From positions 2,789,911 through 2,853,910 of the forward strand of contig JAQFVV010012441.1 of NCBI GenBank assembly GCA_028023455.1: a DNA stretch of 64,000 nucleotides. The letters run 5' to 3'. Below are positions 11,480 to 23,329 of the stretch, piece by piece. The notes under the pieces were generated by a model. The model saw only the letters and a list, made by a program, of their open reading frames with translations, searched no databases and was not told where the DNA came from. The position numbers and the translations under genes were made by a program. Numbering within the stretch: the first letter of the stretch is position 1; every line of letters begins with the position of its first letter. The DNA is from Epiperipatus broadwayi (lineage: Eukaryota > Onychophora > Udeonychophora > Euonychophora > Peripatidae).

Positions 11480-14230
11480 GGCAAATTCCTAATATCCACT
11501 CTATACATTCTTGTCATTACAACTACTATTACTATATGATTATTCATAAAGTATACAAACATGGATTGGCTGGTCACCAACAAACATTAGCTAGCAAGAT
11601 GAGTTTATTGGCTTTTTACCTCTGAGTTTAAGATCAAGAAACATCATGGTCTTTTTTCTCAGTTGTCTAATAACTCTTAACTGAAATATCAGTTGGATTT
11701 TCTTGAAGGCAGAATGAATGTGTGTGTGAAGGAATTTTTTTTTTTCTAATAGATATTTACAATCACGGCAGACAAAACTAAATTATGACTCCAATTCCCA
11801 TGAGGCTGTAAAATCACCAGCCAAGGCAGAGATTGGAGGCTAAAGGCAGAGACTGCTAAGAATCTCATTGTGGACCCAGGCTGCAATTTAGTGATGAAGC
11901 TTTTATTTAGGTACTAACCACTGCAGATTACATTCAAGTAAAAAAGAGTGCAAGAATTGGGAAAACTATCATAGTAAATAGGATATTATTGGACTTTGTG
12001 AAATTGGAAGAAAAGATGAAGAGACTATTAATTTAAAAAATAGACATTTACAAGTGGAGTAGGATTCATTAGAAATAAAAGGCAGAAGAACAACATTGTG
12101 GAGATTGATGTTGAATCAGACAGTGTGGCAAAATTAGTTTTTAACTTAATGGTAGATCAAAAATGCAGATAATTCAGGTTTATGCTCCAACAAGTTCTCA
12201 TTGTGATGAAGAAGTAGAGGATCTTTATATGAATGTGTGAAAGGCTTTTGATCAGACCAAACATCTTAAAAATTGCCATGGGTGACTTTAGTGTTAGAAT
12301 TGGTAAACATTTGAAAGACATAAGTACTGCAGATAAATTTGATTATGGCAATAGAAATGAGAATGGACATAGACATATGAAGTTTGCTAAAAAATAAAAA
12401 TAAAACATATTACGAATTCTTTCTTTGAAAAAAAATGCTTCATTTAAATGAAAGTACAGCAGAATTGGATTATATCTATAATTGTGAATTAGTAAGGAAA
12501 GCTACAGAAGATAATAAAAGTCTCAAGAGTATAAAAGAGTACCTTGGTATAGGTAGGAAACTTATTTCTGCAATAAGAAAAAAAAGATTAAAACTATTAC
12601 TAAAAATGAAATGACATTAAATGTGTAGAAGAGTTTTATCAAGAATTGTGCCAGGATTTTAAATGAAGAAGTGAGAAATGCAATTAAAACTATGAAGAAG
12701 GAAAAAGCTTCAAGTACTGATGGAAGCATAATCGATATCTTAAAGGAAGCAGGTGAAGAAATAGAAGATTTTTTGGCAGTTATATACTAAATAATCTAAA
12801 TGGTAAAAATGTATTAGATGATTGGTAGAATGTAATAATAATAATATCAATATTTAAAAAAAGGTGATAAAGAAGATATTAGAAATTACAGATTTATCAG
12901 TCATCAATTTTCTAAAAAAAAATTTACCAAGATAATTACAACTTATCTACAGAGAAGTTTGGATTTCAACCAACCAAAAAAGCTGGATTTAAAAGTGGTT
13001 TTAATACAGTGGATTATAAACAAGTATTGAGAGAAATTATATAAATGACCGATGAATATGAGTTGCCATTGTGCTTTAGATTTGTAGATTATGAAAAGGT
13101 ATTTGATTATATAAGCATTTCTTCAGTAGTTAAGGCTTTGGATCATTAACATATAGATCCAGGATGTTGGCATATTCTGAAGACTATTTACAATAGTGCA
13201 ACAGCAATAATTAGATTACATAATGATACCCAGAAGATTAACATTGAGAAGGATATAGGATGGATTGACTCCATATCTCCAAAACTTTTTACAGAACTTT
13301 CACGAGAAGGATTTTGTGGATTAATATTAATAGCTAAAAGAGTAAAAATAAATGGAGATTATTTAAGTTACCTGGATTTTGTAGATTATGTAATTGGTTT
13401 TGCAAATAATGTTTTAAGGCTTTAGGAAATATTGTAAGAGTTATCAGATGAAAGTAGAACTAAAGGTGAAGATTAAAAAGTCTAAAGTAATGCTCAATGC
13501 ATTTTCTCAAAAGTAGAAAATATAAATTGATAATGATGAGTTACAATATATTAATAACTTCAAATAGCTTGGTCAGATTGTTATTACAGATGGAAACATA
13601 ATGGATGAAATTAATTATAGAATTAAACTTGGTTGGAGGGCTTTTGGTAAAAATTACTTAATATTAAAAAGAAATGTGCTTATATGTTTAAAAAGAAAGG
13701 TTTTTAATAAATGTTTTTACCAGTTTTTGCTTATGGATCTAAGATGTGGACACTTAATGAAGGAACAATACAGAGACTTCAGACCACACAACAAAGCATG
13801 GAGACGTGTGTTGGGAGTAACAACAAGAGATCAGAAATGAAATACATGGGTGAGAGAGCAAACATGTTACTAACATCATTGAAAGAATTGAGAGACTGGA
13901 GTATAATTGGGATGAATGTAAGAGATAATTATAGATGGACATTTGAAATCTTAAATTTGATTCCAAGAGATCATAAAAAACCTAGAAAGAATTCACATAT
14001 GAGATGAATGGATGAACTAAGAAAATAAGATGGAGTAATTTTGAAAAGAGAGGCTAGAAATAGGAGAAGATGGATTGAACCTGGAGATAAAACTTCATTC
14101 TCCCTCGAATCGATAGTGGTTGAAAATGATAATATATAAAATGTTTTAGATGTGTGGAGTATTTGTGACATGGAGGTCGGTGGTGTGGCATTCAGTAAAA
14201 TAATTAAGAATGTTGTTATATTCTAATTGA
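11480..14230 (+). pseudogene. Near-full-length RTE-like LINE, decayed
   Basis: Conceptual reading over several frames gives an AP-type endonuclease (QVYAPTSSHCDEEVEDLY near 12178-12235, then a GDF motif at about 12283) followed by a reverse transcriptase. The latter shows FVDYEK at 13081-13098, a TIYNSATAIIRLHNDT stretch near 13185-13230, SPKLF near 13278, and VFAYGSKMWTL plus TTQQSME near 13725-13805. These are the order and motifs of RTE-clade elements. Numerous stops and frameshifts disable it, and the catalytic F-A-D-D box reads FANN near 13400. The 5' region (from about 11480) matches the antisense copy at 33180. The element would have copied its RNA into DNA at a nicked target; this copy cannot. 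Confidence 0.85.
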
Positions 14231-15985
14231 AAATATAATTAAAATATTTTATTGAAAGCACTTTACAGATTTAATAAGTGATTTCTGATTATATACTGAT
14301 AGTTTTTTTCTTTTAAAACTTATTTTTTATTAGTGAACTTATAATAAATTTATTTTAACCGTCTTATATAGTTGTAATCAAACGCTTAGAAATATGTATA
14401 AATATAGAAGATAATATTCTTAAGATAAGCATTCTTAACAGTTAATAAATCATACTCAACTTAAATACAAACTTCGCTTTATAATGATACATATGTATTC
14501 ATCCATTCTTCCCTCTTTTTTATTACTATAAATCGACAAATAAACAATCCAGATTAAACGTGAATATATATTTTCTGTTTAAATATTAGATTTTTATTTT
14601 AACTGAAAAATATTTCATCCTAGTTTTCGTTTTATAAGTTTCTCTCCTATCACAGATTAATCAAAATAATAATATTTATAATTTACTCAGTTTTTTTTAT
14701 TATATATAAATAAATCTTTTTTTAATGTCTACTATGTATTATATTTATGGATCACTTTTAAAAAGAATGGAAATGTAGGGATTTGATTTTTCTCCCTATG
14801 TAAAAATATTTAAAATCATTTTATATGTGTGAAATTTATGGTGTTAATCCTGTTATAATCTAGATTGGTGCTTACTTTAAAAAAAAAAAAAATGAAATGC
14901 TATCAACTTTTTATTGTCTTATTATAAATCGGTATATCTTTTTATCAGGAATAACAATGAATCATATATTTTTAATGATAAAATGGTTATTATATCTGCG
15001 GGTGCCATAGGTATGACCTAAGATTCGAAACCAGGTTGAATTTAGATTTTTTTTTCCCAGATAACTAGGTGTTTTATCAGTAAGCCTGGACCTTGTTTCA
15101 GATAGATGTTCATACTAGTTGTGCTTAATACCCATATTTATTTACATATGAGTCATGATAATCCGATTAGTCTTAGTTAGAAAATAAGTCTTGGGATAAG
15201 GGGATGACCATATTGCGTGGCCTTTATGTTTTCCACCTTTAGAATGGCGTCGTGGACACCACTTTATCTTATAGTTTATTTTTGTTCACTTAAAATTAAG
15301 AAGAAAAAAAAAGTAAAAATAATGAAATGGCACACAAAAAAAAAGACAATTTGTTTCAAAATTTTACTTCTCATTAAATTTCTGTCTGACATTTAATTCT
15401 ATCCTAAATGTTAAAAAATTAGTGATACATTAATTTTGTAATTATTTGATTCTTTTTTTTTTTTTTAAAATCTTGAATGGCAAAAGAATTATAAAAATAA
15501 ATGTTTTATAATTAATAATGGGGTAGGTAACCTTAATTTAATTGAAAATTATATATAGATCCTAAACTCAATCAGGCAAAAACATACTTTGCAAAGACCA
15601 AATATAATAATACTAAATTGAGAGCACAGACTTTCTGATCCCAGTCTAATAGAAATATTAACCTTTCAGAAACAGGAAAAATGAAATTTGTAATATGGCT
15701 ATTCATTTAAAAATTAAAATTTTTAATAGAAAAATCAACCAGCTTTTAAATAAAGTGGCATCCCTGGAAAACTGCATATGAAATCACATGATATCCAAAT
15801 TAATGAATATAATTCTCATTCCTACTAATATGTCTTGGAGATAAATGCTTTTTTTTATATGTGTGTGTGTGTATACATACAGACACATTGTGTTTGTGTA
15901 TTATCAGTTTATAGATCACTTTAACTGTATCTTTCCAATCTTTTTTAGTACATGCTAATTCAGGTCAGCTTTTCTTCTATTTTGT
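14231..15985. other. No recognisable feature
   Basis: AT-rich sequence with A and T runs. No gene or clear repeat is seen, apart from part of a weak tandem unit (GATCACTTTAACTGTATCTTTCC patch near 15915) related to sequence at 17260-17560. Confidence 0.45.
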
Positions 15986-16103
15986 CTTAGATAAATGATT
16001 ATAACAGGCAAAACTCTCCATACAGTAGTGCCACTCAGTGCAAGCCAGAGTAATCAATGGATGCAAGAGGGTTTGTGCATAAAATCCCTATCTAGTGCCT
16101 ACT

Positions 16104-16162
16104 CATTCAATATCCCCAGACTAGTTTCTAGCTTGTGGCTTTCATCAGTAAGGAACCTTGAA
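16104..16162 (-). ncRNA. Candidate type I hammerhead ribozyme, family B
   Basis: On the minus strand the order is outer stem I ATTCAA, inner stem, CTGATGA, a 13-base stem-loop II with an AGC/GCT helix, GAAAC-TA-GTC (2-bp stem III), then the inner stem partner and TTGAAT. Outer stem I pairs exactly. In sister copies it is ATCCAA with TTGGAT, so a C-G pair has been replaced by T-A, which supports base pairing. The first pair of stem II is A·A, which would weaken catalysis. Confidence 0.6.
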
Positions 16163-16631
16163 TCTGAGATTACTGCAGGTAGATCTTAGGATCTAATGCA
16201 ACCCTCCAGCAGCCATCTTTTATCTTTTTTAATTAATTACAAACTATGAGTCTAAAATTTAAAACAATATTTTTAATCTAAGCTCATTAGCTTATATAGT
16301 TATATAGGTCTGAACTCAGTTCAGTACACATACATTTTGGTGTCTTTGGTTCTTCAATAATCATAGCCACCAGTATCCTATTAGGCAGGATTGGCATGAT
16401 CACCATTTCTTATGCTTGCTCAAGCTGTTAAAACCGGAAAACTCTTCATACAGTTGTGCCACTCATTGCAAGCCAGAGTAACCAATGGATACAAGAAACT
16501 TTGTGCATAAAATCCATATCTAGTGCGCATTCATCCAATATCCCCAGACTAGTTTCTAGCTTGTTGTAGCTTTCAGTGAGGAATCACTACTGTATGGAGA
16601 GTTTTGCCTGTTTTACCAGCTTGAGCAAGCA

Positions 16632-16789
16632 TAAGAAATGGTGATCATGTGATATTTAGTGGTTTAATATCAATCCTGCCTAACAGGATAATGGTAGCTA
16701 TAGTTATTAATAAGAAATGGTGATCGTGTGATATTTAGTGGTTTAATATCAATCCTGCCTAACAGGATAATGGTGGCTATAGTTATTAA
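16632..16789 (+). repeat. Tandem duplication, 79-bp unit x2
   Basis: 16632-16710 and 16711-16789 differ at about two positions (ATC/GTC near 16650 and GTAGC/GTGGC). It is a recent local duplication inside the family B cluster. Confidence 0.85.
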
Positions 16790-17239
16790 AGAACCAAGAC
16801 ATCAAAATATATGGGTACTGAACTGAGTTCAAACCTATATGACTATATAAGCTAATGAGTTTGGATTGGAAATATTATTGTGTTTTCAATTTTAGACTCA
16901 TAGGTAGTTCAACTAAAAAGGTAAAAGATAGCTGCTGAAAGGTTGCATTAGATTGTAAAATCTACATGCAGTGCTCTCAGTTGCAAGGCTCTTTACAAAG
17001 CCATAAGCTAGAAACTAGTCTGGGGATATTGAATGAGTATGCACTAGATAGGGATTTTATGCATAAATCTTCTTCCATCCATTGATTACTCTGGTTTGCA
17101 TTGAGTGACACTACTGTATGGAGGGTTTTGCCTGTTTCAAGAGCTTGAATAAGCATAAGAAATGGTGATCTTGTAATGTTTAGTGGTTTAATAAATGACT
17201 ATATCTGTATTCATAAGTATATAAACAATGATATACTAA

Positions 17240-17690
17240 CATGTCTGTATTATCAGTTATTTCTAGATCTCTCAGATAATACCTCTCCTTTTCAGTATAT
17301 GCCATTTCAGTATAATTCTAATTTTTAGTATTTATCTGGGATAAATAATTATCATTCTCTTTGGTTGTATATATATGTATAAAACATGTTTGTATATCGT
17401 CATCAGCCATTTATAACTCACTCTGAGATATTACCTCTCCAAACCTTTTCACTATAAGCTAAATTCATATAACTCATTTCCTGTATTAAATCTTAAGTGA
17501 TTCTATATTTCTTTATGTACACACACACACACACATATATATATATACAGACCTCTCCAATCTTCAGTATGCGCTAGTTCAATGTTTATTGCTTCCATAA
17601 TACTACAGGAATGTTTTGAATTCATTACCTGGACTCATCAAAATATTTAGGATGTTTCTTCTTCATATCTAAATCTATTGATTATATTTT
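17240..17690 (+). repeat. Diverged tandem repeat with CA/TA microsatellite
   Basis: Units of roughly 130-150 bp share a CCTCTCC(N)nTTTTCA(G/C)TATA motif near 17283, 17426 and 17549, with a related unit near 15930. A (CA)n(TA)n microsatellite occupies about 17519-17547. Confidence 0.45.
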
Positions 17691-17968
17691 CTTCTTTGTA
17701 GAATAGTCATTAATACCCTTTTGATTCAAATTTATTCTTTTTCTTTCTTTCTTAATCTCTTAAAACCTCTGCTTCATTTACAACTCCAAATCCTCTGTAG
17801 TGTCCCAGTAAAAAGGTGATTGGTTTTCCTTCTTTGTAGAATAGTCATTAATACCCTTTTGATTCAAATTTATTCTTTTTCTTTCTTTCTTAATCTCTTA
17901 AAACCTCTGCTTCATTTACAACTCCAAATCCTCTGCAGTGTCCCAGTAAAAAGGTGATTGGTTTTCCT
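17691..17968 (+). repeat. Tandem duplication, 138-bp unit x2
   Basis: The unit starting CTTCTTTGTAGAATAG at 17691 is repeated at 17829 with a single visible difference (CTGTAGTG against CTGCAGTG). It is very recent. Confidence 0.9.
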
Positions 17969-18439
17969 GTAGTACCATTTTTAAATTAATGCATGTATTA
18001 TATAGCAATATAATTCAGCTATTTACCTAAAATTATAAGGCACCAGTGAGTCTCAATTATGAGTTATGATATGAAATGTGAGTTTCCTATCCCATGATAA
18101 AACAATGCACTAACATTAATATTGTTTCATATTGGGCAAAATTGATACCTAATTGTTTAAAATGGTTCAAACTACATATGGCACAAGCCATAAATCACAA
18201 GAACATTTAGTACGATGGTTATGAAACATATTGTCACATTTCATATCAAAACTCAATCAGACATACCAGCATCTTAAAACTTTAGTCTGGAGTAATTAAA
18301 CTGTTACTACATAACACATGCATTGATTTAGAGATTGTGTGGCAGACAGCTTTTTAATAAAGAACCAGTCATCCTTCCATTGGACCCATTATATATACTT
18401 TTAAAATGTGAAAATGATTTAACACTGTGATAATATGAT

Positions 18440-19320
18440 GGTTTCATAAGCTAAAGATTTTTGGATCGATTGCCTTTTTTACCATCCACACATCTGCATG
18501 CAATGCATGTCTTCCTATTTCTTTTTGTACTTTTTCTAAGTAATCTAACACTCCTTTTCTTTACATATAACACATCATTACCAAAAGTTAACCCTGCTAC
18601 TGCCACTTCCTTCCATACAGTTCTTGCTACATCATATTTATTATATGAAAACACTGTTAATTTCTTTCAGTTCCTTTCTTTGTATAATTTATCAATTTTT
18701 CCCCCCATTCATTCAAGCAATTTCTCTGATTACTTAAGATAATTCACAAATAGTTATGCCTATTCACCACATTTAACTTTATATCTTCAAATAAAAATTC
18801 TTTCTCTTCTCTTTCCCCAGAATTTATCATCATTACTTTTGATTTTCCTTCATTAAATTTAACCCCCATCTCTTTACCTACTCTTGCACATGTTTTCAGC
18901 TTAACTTCCATATCTTCCCTACTTTTTGTGCTCAAGAAGGTATCAGTAAATAAAAAACCTGGTGCCACCTATTAATGGTATCTCTACTGCCATTCCTAGT
19001 CTTTCTATTGCTTTTTCCATGTCTATCACATACAACAAAAACAAAATAGGTGACAGAGGGCATCCTTGCCTTAGTCCCACTTCATTTTTAACTTTTACTG
19101 ATTCTATATTTTCTAATTGATACATATAGTAATTATTTGCATACAATCTCTTAGTAAGATTTATTAAGCACCACCTATGTTTCAGAATTGAACACCCAAT
19201 ATTTGCTGAGGAAAACACTATTGGCTCATATGTTTATTGTTTGTGTGGAATTAATTATATCCCAAGCCTCTTTGATTTTACATTTTCTATGTTTACTTTC
19301 AAGGTCAACAATCTTGGCAG
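18440..19320 (-). pseudogene. LINE reverse transcriptase fragment, antisense
   Basis: Minus-strand frames at 19218-18943, 18968-18744 and 18654-18451 join into one decayed reverse transcriptase. EVGLRQGCPLSPILF (about 19090-19045) is the conserved block before the catalytic site. The F-A-D-D box near 18945 reads FTDT, followed by LSTKSREDMEVKLK and MGVKFNEGKSKVM, typical of the palm and thumb regions of non-LTR retrotransposons. The C-terminal part (VWKEVAVAGLTFGNDVLY) follows. The endonuclease is absent. The family differs from the RTE-like elements elsewhere in the window; I cannot name its clade with confidence. Confidence 0.8.
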
Positions 19321-19969
19321 AAGCAGATTTGAAAGGGTGACCAGTGGTTTTTTTGTGTTCTATAAACACTGAGCTATATGATGGATATGTTTTGGCTTGG
19401 TTATATAGATAAGTGTGTTAGGATATCTTAGATTTCAATTGACACAAGTTTCCCCAAAGTATTTGCTATTTCAGGAAGGGCAGACTATGGAATAAACTAG
19501 TTGAGCTTTGCCATCTCTGTTGAACTTGTCCTTAGAATTATTGATAAGTGCATTTACTTGAATTTTTGCATATTAAGTGAAATTTTTTTAATACAATTTG
19601 AAGATTCTGTGTGTGCTTTATCAAAAACTAATGCATTGAAAAAATAATCATTTTTTCTGTTTATATTTTGAGGATAAAAAATAGTGAAGTTTTTGTTTTT
19701 ACATTTTGTACATAATTGAGTATAAATAACAAATAAATTGTCAAGACTTATTATAATTTATCTTTTTCTTTAAAATAAACTTATTTTCTGAAGAATTATA
19801 TCTACATTAAAATAAAATTATTTAACTTTGCACTGTTTTATTTTTTTGTACTTTTTGTATTTGAAAATGAACTTTTAGCTAAAAGCGGTGATACTTTGAT
19901 TTTGGCTATCATACAATATGTCTAATAAATATGTGCATATAGCTTAGAGATTTTTTTTTTATTATTAAA

Positions 19970-20094
19970 AAGTATTATGTAGTTTTATATATATATATGT
20001 CAAAGCATTGCCGGGAAGCAAACCTCGGCCGGCTGCTTGGAAGGCAACTATGCTAACCGCTAGGCCACCAACGCTTGACAAGTATTATGTAGTT
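19970..20094 (-). mobile_element. tRNA-derived SINE with 15-bp target-site duplication
   Basis: AAGTATTATGTAGTT flanks the element at 19970-19984 and 20080-20094. The minus strand reads as a tRNA-Gly relative: acceptor GCGTTGG pairing with CAATGC, A box GTGGCCTAGCGG, anticodon arm with loop CTTCCAA (anticodon TCC), and a mutated B box GGTTTGCTTCC. A short TA-rich tail follows on the 3' side. The body is only about 80 bp, so it is close to a bare tRNA retrosequence. Pol III transcription and LINE machinery in trans are inferred. Confidence 0.85.
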
Positions 20095-20699
20095 GATATT
20101 TGTTGTCATATCTTTTATCACACATCTTTTATCATGCGGCTGATGCAGCTATTCTTGGACATCAAAGTTACCTCCATTTTCTTAAGGTTTTTATTTGTGT
20201 TTGAAATGAACTTTTAACAAAAAAATCAACTATGATTTGATTTCAGCTATCATATATTTATCATATAAATATGAATTCATAGAGATTATGGATAAATTAA
20301 AGTTCTTAATAATAAAAAAATCTGTTATATAGATCAATTTTTCTTTGAAAATGAACTTTTAGCATAGAATTTATGTTGTTTTGATTTGAACTATCATACA
20401 AAATTTATGTATTTATACAGCTTATGGATAAATTAATTTTTTATGTAGAATAGTCTATTATGTATATAGTATTGATTTATTATTATTTTATATCATGTAG
20501 ACGATGCAACATTGGTCAGGCATTAAGGCCATCACCATTAGTTTTAAGATTTTGTTGTAAATGGAGTTTTTAGTATATGTTCAATGATCTTTTGATTTCA
20601 GCTACCATACCAAATTGCGATTAACTACATATTCTTACATCATAATCAAAAAAGTTCTTTATTAAAAAAAAGTATATTATATAGACAATAGTGATTTAC

Positions 20700-21200
20700 C
20701 TCATGAGGTTACAATAAAGTAAGTTAAATATAATTTTTTACCTTCTTTGCTTACTTTAAGCTTCAGAGAGCAATGATAGTTGCCAGGCAACAGTGCTTAA
20801 TAAATCCCTATTCTGGGTTCTATTAGTTTGAAGATCAGGGCCTTCATTGTTAAGGAGCTTTGGATCTTGAAACAATGCAATGGGATATTTATGTTGTAAT
20901 GCACATTCTCTCTACTAGAGCTCCTGTTATTTTCTTCTATATTATACTATCAAGTTATTAGCTCAAGCTAAAAAACATATAAATATATTCAGTTTAAGCC
21001 AGTGTGCTCATGTAGAAACTGGGTGAAGGTAATTCGATGCTAGAGTTCTGTTTATACTGTTCCAAGATTCAAATATCCTCACTGATGAAAGTAATAAACT
21101 TGAAACTTATCTGGGCATTTTAAATGAAAAATACAGTGATGGGTAGCATAAAGAAGATAAAAAGAAGTATGTCATTAAAACAACAATGTCTAAGTTGAAG
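20700..21200 (+). repeat. Possible third ribozyme-bearing repeat (family C)
   Basis: Near 21071 the sequence reads ATCCTCA, CTGATGA, a weak AGT/ACT stem-loop, GAAAC, TTATC, TGGGC, which is the family B hammerhead order with a mismatched stem III. Surrounding sequence, including TGTAGAAACTGGGTGAAGG near 21012, does not match families A or B. The ribozyme would be inactive as it stands. Confidence 0.35.
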
Positions 21201-21686
21201 TCATGTGACATTTTATTAACGTATGAATGGTGATTGAAAAAATACTATTGTTACTTTTTGTTTTTCCAAGTTTTTTTTTATTGAGCTTTTAATGTAATTT
21301 TGATTGTCACACCATATTGCTCATACAGTTTATGGACAGATTAAATTTCATCATACAAAAATTGCTATGTAGATAATATTGATTCACCTCATATATGTGA
21401 TTCCAAATCACTGATGTAACTATATTAAACAGTGCAACTACCACCATTTTATTTTTAAATTAACTTTTATTGTAGCTGGGCAGTGTTTTCATTTCGATTG
21501 TCATACAGAATTGTGAATAACTACATATTTTTACTGATAATATCTTCATACATTGCACAGGCTTAAACCTGCATTTATATATGTAATATATGCGGAATTC
21601 GAACTCAGACTTTCACACGACCCACTACTCTCAGTGCCATCTCATATTGCTGACCCACCTGATCACACACATGTTGAAAAGATAAA

Positions 21687-21743
21687 TAATCACCAATATA
21701 TGTATTTCATGCTAAACGAGCAATCATCAGTTGGTCCAGATTA
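21687..21743 (-). ncRNA. Candidate hammerhead ribozyme, family A
   Basis: Minus strand: TAATC-TGG-ACCAA (5' side of stem I with a 3-base bulge), CTGATGA, stem-loop II with TGCT near AGCA, GAAA, a loopless 3-bp stem III, H17 = A, then TTGGT-GATTA closing stem I. Both parts of stem I pair exactly. The 10.1·11.1 pair of stem II is T·T, which is unfavourable. Confidence 0.65.
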
Positions 21744-22382
21744 CTATCCTCACCCATATATATAATCAGTGCTCAGCTTTATATTATGATAGCCAATCTT
21801 CATACTTTAATGGACAGGCTTCAAACTATTTCAACTCACAACTCTTCAGCCTTCCATTTCATTGAAAATCTGATGATGGAACGTTCAAAGCCCTTATTAG
21901 TGCCAAGATTACCATCCTACCCATGTTGACATATTAGTCATTCTGACCCCTCATGTACAGGAGAATAATCCATTTATACATACATATGCGAGGGTTGGGC
22001 AGACCTATTATACACTATATGGTTGTGTGAAAGTCTGAGTTCGAATCCTGCATATATTACATATATAAGTGCAGGTTCAAGCCTGTGCAATGTATTAATT
22101 TATATAAATAGTGTACAATAGGTCTGTTCATCCCTTGCATATGTATGTATAAATGGATTATTCTCCTGTACATGAGGGGTCAGAATGACTAATATGTCAA
22201 CATGGGTAGGATGACAACCTTGGCACTAATAAGGGCTTTGAACGTTCCATCATCAGATTTTCAGTGAAATGGAAGGCTGAAGAGCTGTGAGTTGGAATTG
22301 TTTGAAGCCTGCCCATTAAAGTATGAAGATTGGCTATCATAATATAAAGCTGAGCACTGATTATATATATGCGTGAGGATAG

Positions 22383-22439
22383 TAATCTGGACCAACTGAT
22401 GATTGCTGGTTTAGCATGAAATACGTGTATTGGTGATAA
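22383..22439 (+). ncRNA. Candidate hammerhead ribozyme, family A
   Basis: Same architecture as 42613-42669: CTGATGA at 22396-22402, GAAA, stem III A-T-A-C with G-T-G-T, predicted cleavage between 22429 and 22430. The host element ends at 22433, only four bases beyond. ACCAA with TTGGT forms the inner stem I; the outer part continues into the duplicated target site. Confidence 0.65.
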
Positions 22440-23329
22440 TATCTTCATAAAAAAGTGTGTGCTGATTTATCATATATGCACGTGTTTAGAAACTAAGTTA
22501 TCTTTTTTTCATTTTTTTTCAAGTGTTGTTTTTCTTGTTTAAAAATGAACTGTTGTAATGTGATCAGGAATAGTTTAATTTCAGCAGTCCTATGGAATTG
22601 TGAATTCTTACATATTCATACAGCTTATGGATTAATTAAACTTCATAAAAGATTTGAAATAACTACTAAAATCTTTAATATATATTTTCAAAATAGTGAC
22701 ATTTAAAACTGCAGCCATAATTTTCTAATGTCTTATAAAAATGAAATCTTAGCATAATTTTTTTTTTGATTTTATACATTGTATTCAGGTAAAAATTTAT
22801 ATCTATTATTATAAACATTCATGTTGCTTATGAACAAATACATTTTGACCTGATATTTTTTTAATTGTTCAATTTTATCATTGGTACAGACATTACAATA
22901 ATTGATGACTTTGCAAATACTTGTGCAGTGCCATGTTACCTGACTTAAAATGTCTAGAAAATAGAGGGTTTGAATTCATTGATAGTCTGACTTTATATAT
23001 ACAAATGAAATTTTTCATTTGCAAAATAAAAATTGAGATGATTGACTCCTCATCTTAATGATAACAATATATTTTTATTTTCCCTCCCCTTTAACATTTC
23101 ATTTACTCCATTTGACTTCTGTTGAGATAGAAAGTAAAGCATGAAAGATATTCACGTTGAGTTTTAATTGTGTGAATATATATATAGAGAGAGATGAAAT
23201 AACAATAACATTATTTCCTTGTGTATTTAATACAATAAGTACTTCCTTTTTTTATTTTCAAATGTAATATTTAAACTAATTAATTGGTTTGCTTAAATTT
23301 TCTGTAATGTAGCACATGAAGGAATATCA

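Larger units (their letters stand above)
15991..17202. mobile_element. Family B foldback cluster with imperfect 12-bp duplication
   Basis: ATAAATGATTAT (15991-16002) and ATAAATGACTAT (17191-17202) bracket 1188 bp made of alternating inverted copies of family B. Diagnostic patches are CTCTCCATACAGTAGTG at the left and its reverse complement at 16587-16605 and about 17109-17125, the CTGAACTCAGTTCAG-like palindrome near 16311, and TAGAAACTAGTCTGGGG copies. The insertion splits an older diverged tandem repeat, whose units lie on either side (about 15895-15990 and 17240-17560). It encodes no protein. At least one ribozyme-like core remains (16104-16162). Confidence 0.7.
21535..22449. mobile_element. 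Family A foldback insertion with 16-bp target-site duplication
   Basis: TGATAATATCTTCATA occurs at 21535-21550 and 22434-22449, enclosing 883 bp. The left arm (about 21570-22010, minus sense) and right arm (about 22021-22433, plus sense) are long inverted copies of family A, each with one hammerhead. The right end lies just after the predicted ribozyme cleavage site. The plus-sense copy shows that the segment usually found downstream of the ribozyme (CTGAGTTCGAATCCTG to GTTCAAGCCTGTGCAATG) also precedes the upstream part, as expected if the source RNA was a tandem or circular repeat. Confidence 0.85.

Noticed and set aside
14995-15060. tRNA-like patch with GATTCGAAACC
   Set aside because: No A box, anticodon arm or acceptor pairing could be found around it.
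18461-18742. Plus-strand 93-residue frame
   Set aside because: It is the reverse-strand shadow of the antisense LINE reverse transcriptase.
19970-20094. Functional tRNA-Gly gene
   Set aside because: The T arm does not pair and the B box is mutated; flanking target-site duplications show it is a retrotransposed copy.
21855-21885. CTGATGATGGAACG in family A (antisense of the ribozyme strand)
   Set aside because: It has CTGATGA but no stem-loop II and no GAAA in register.
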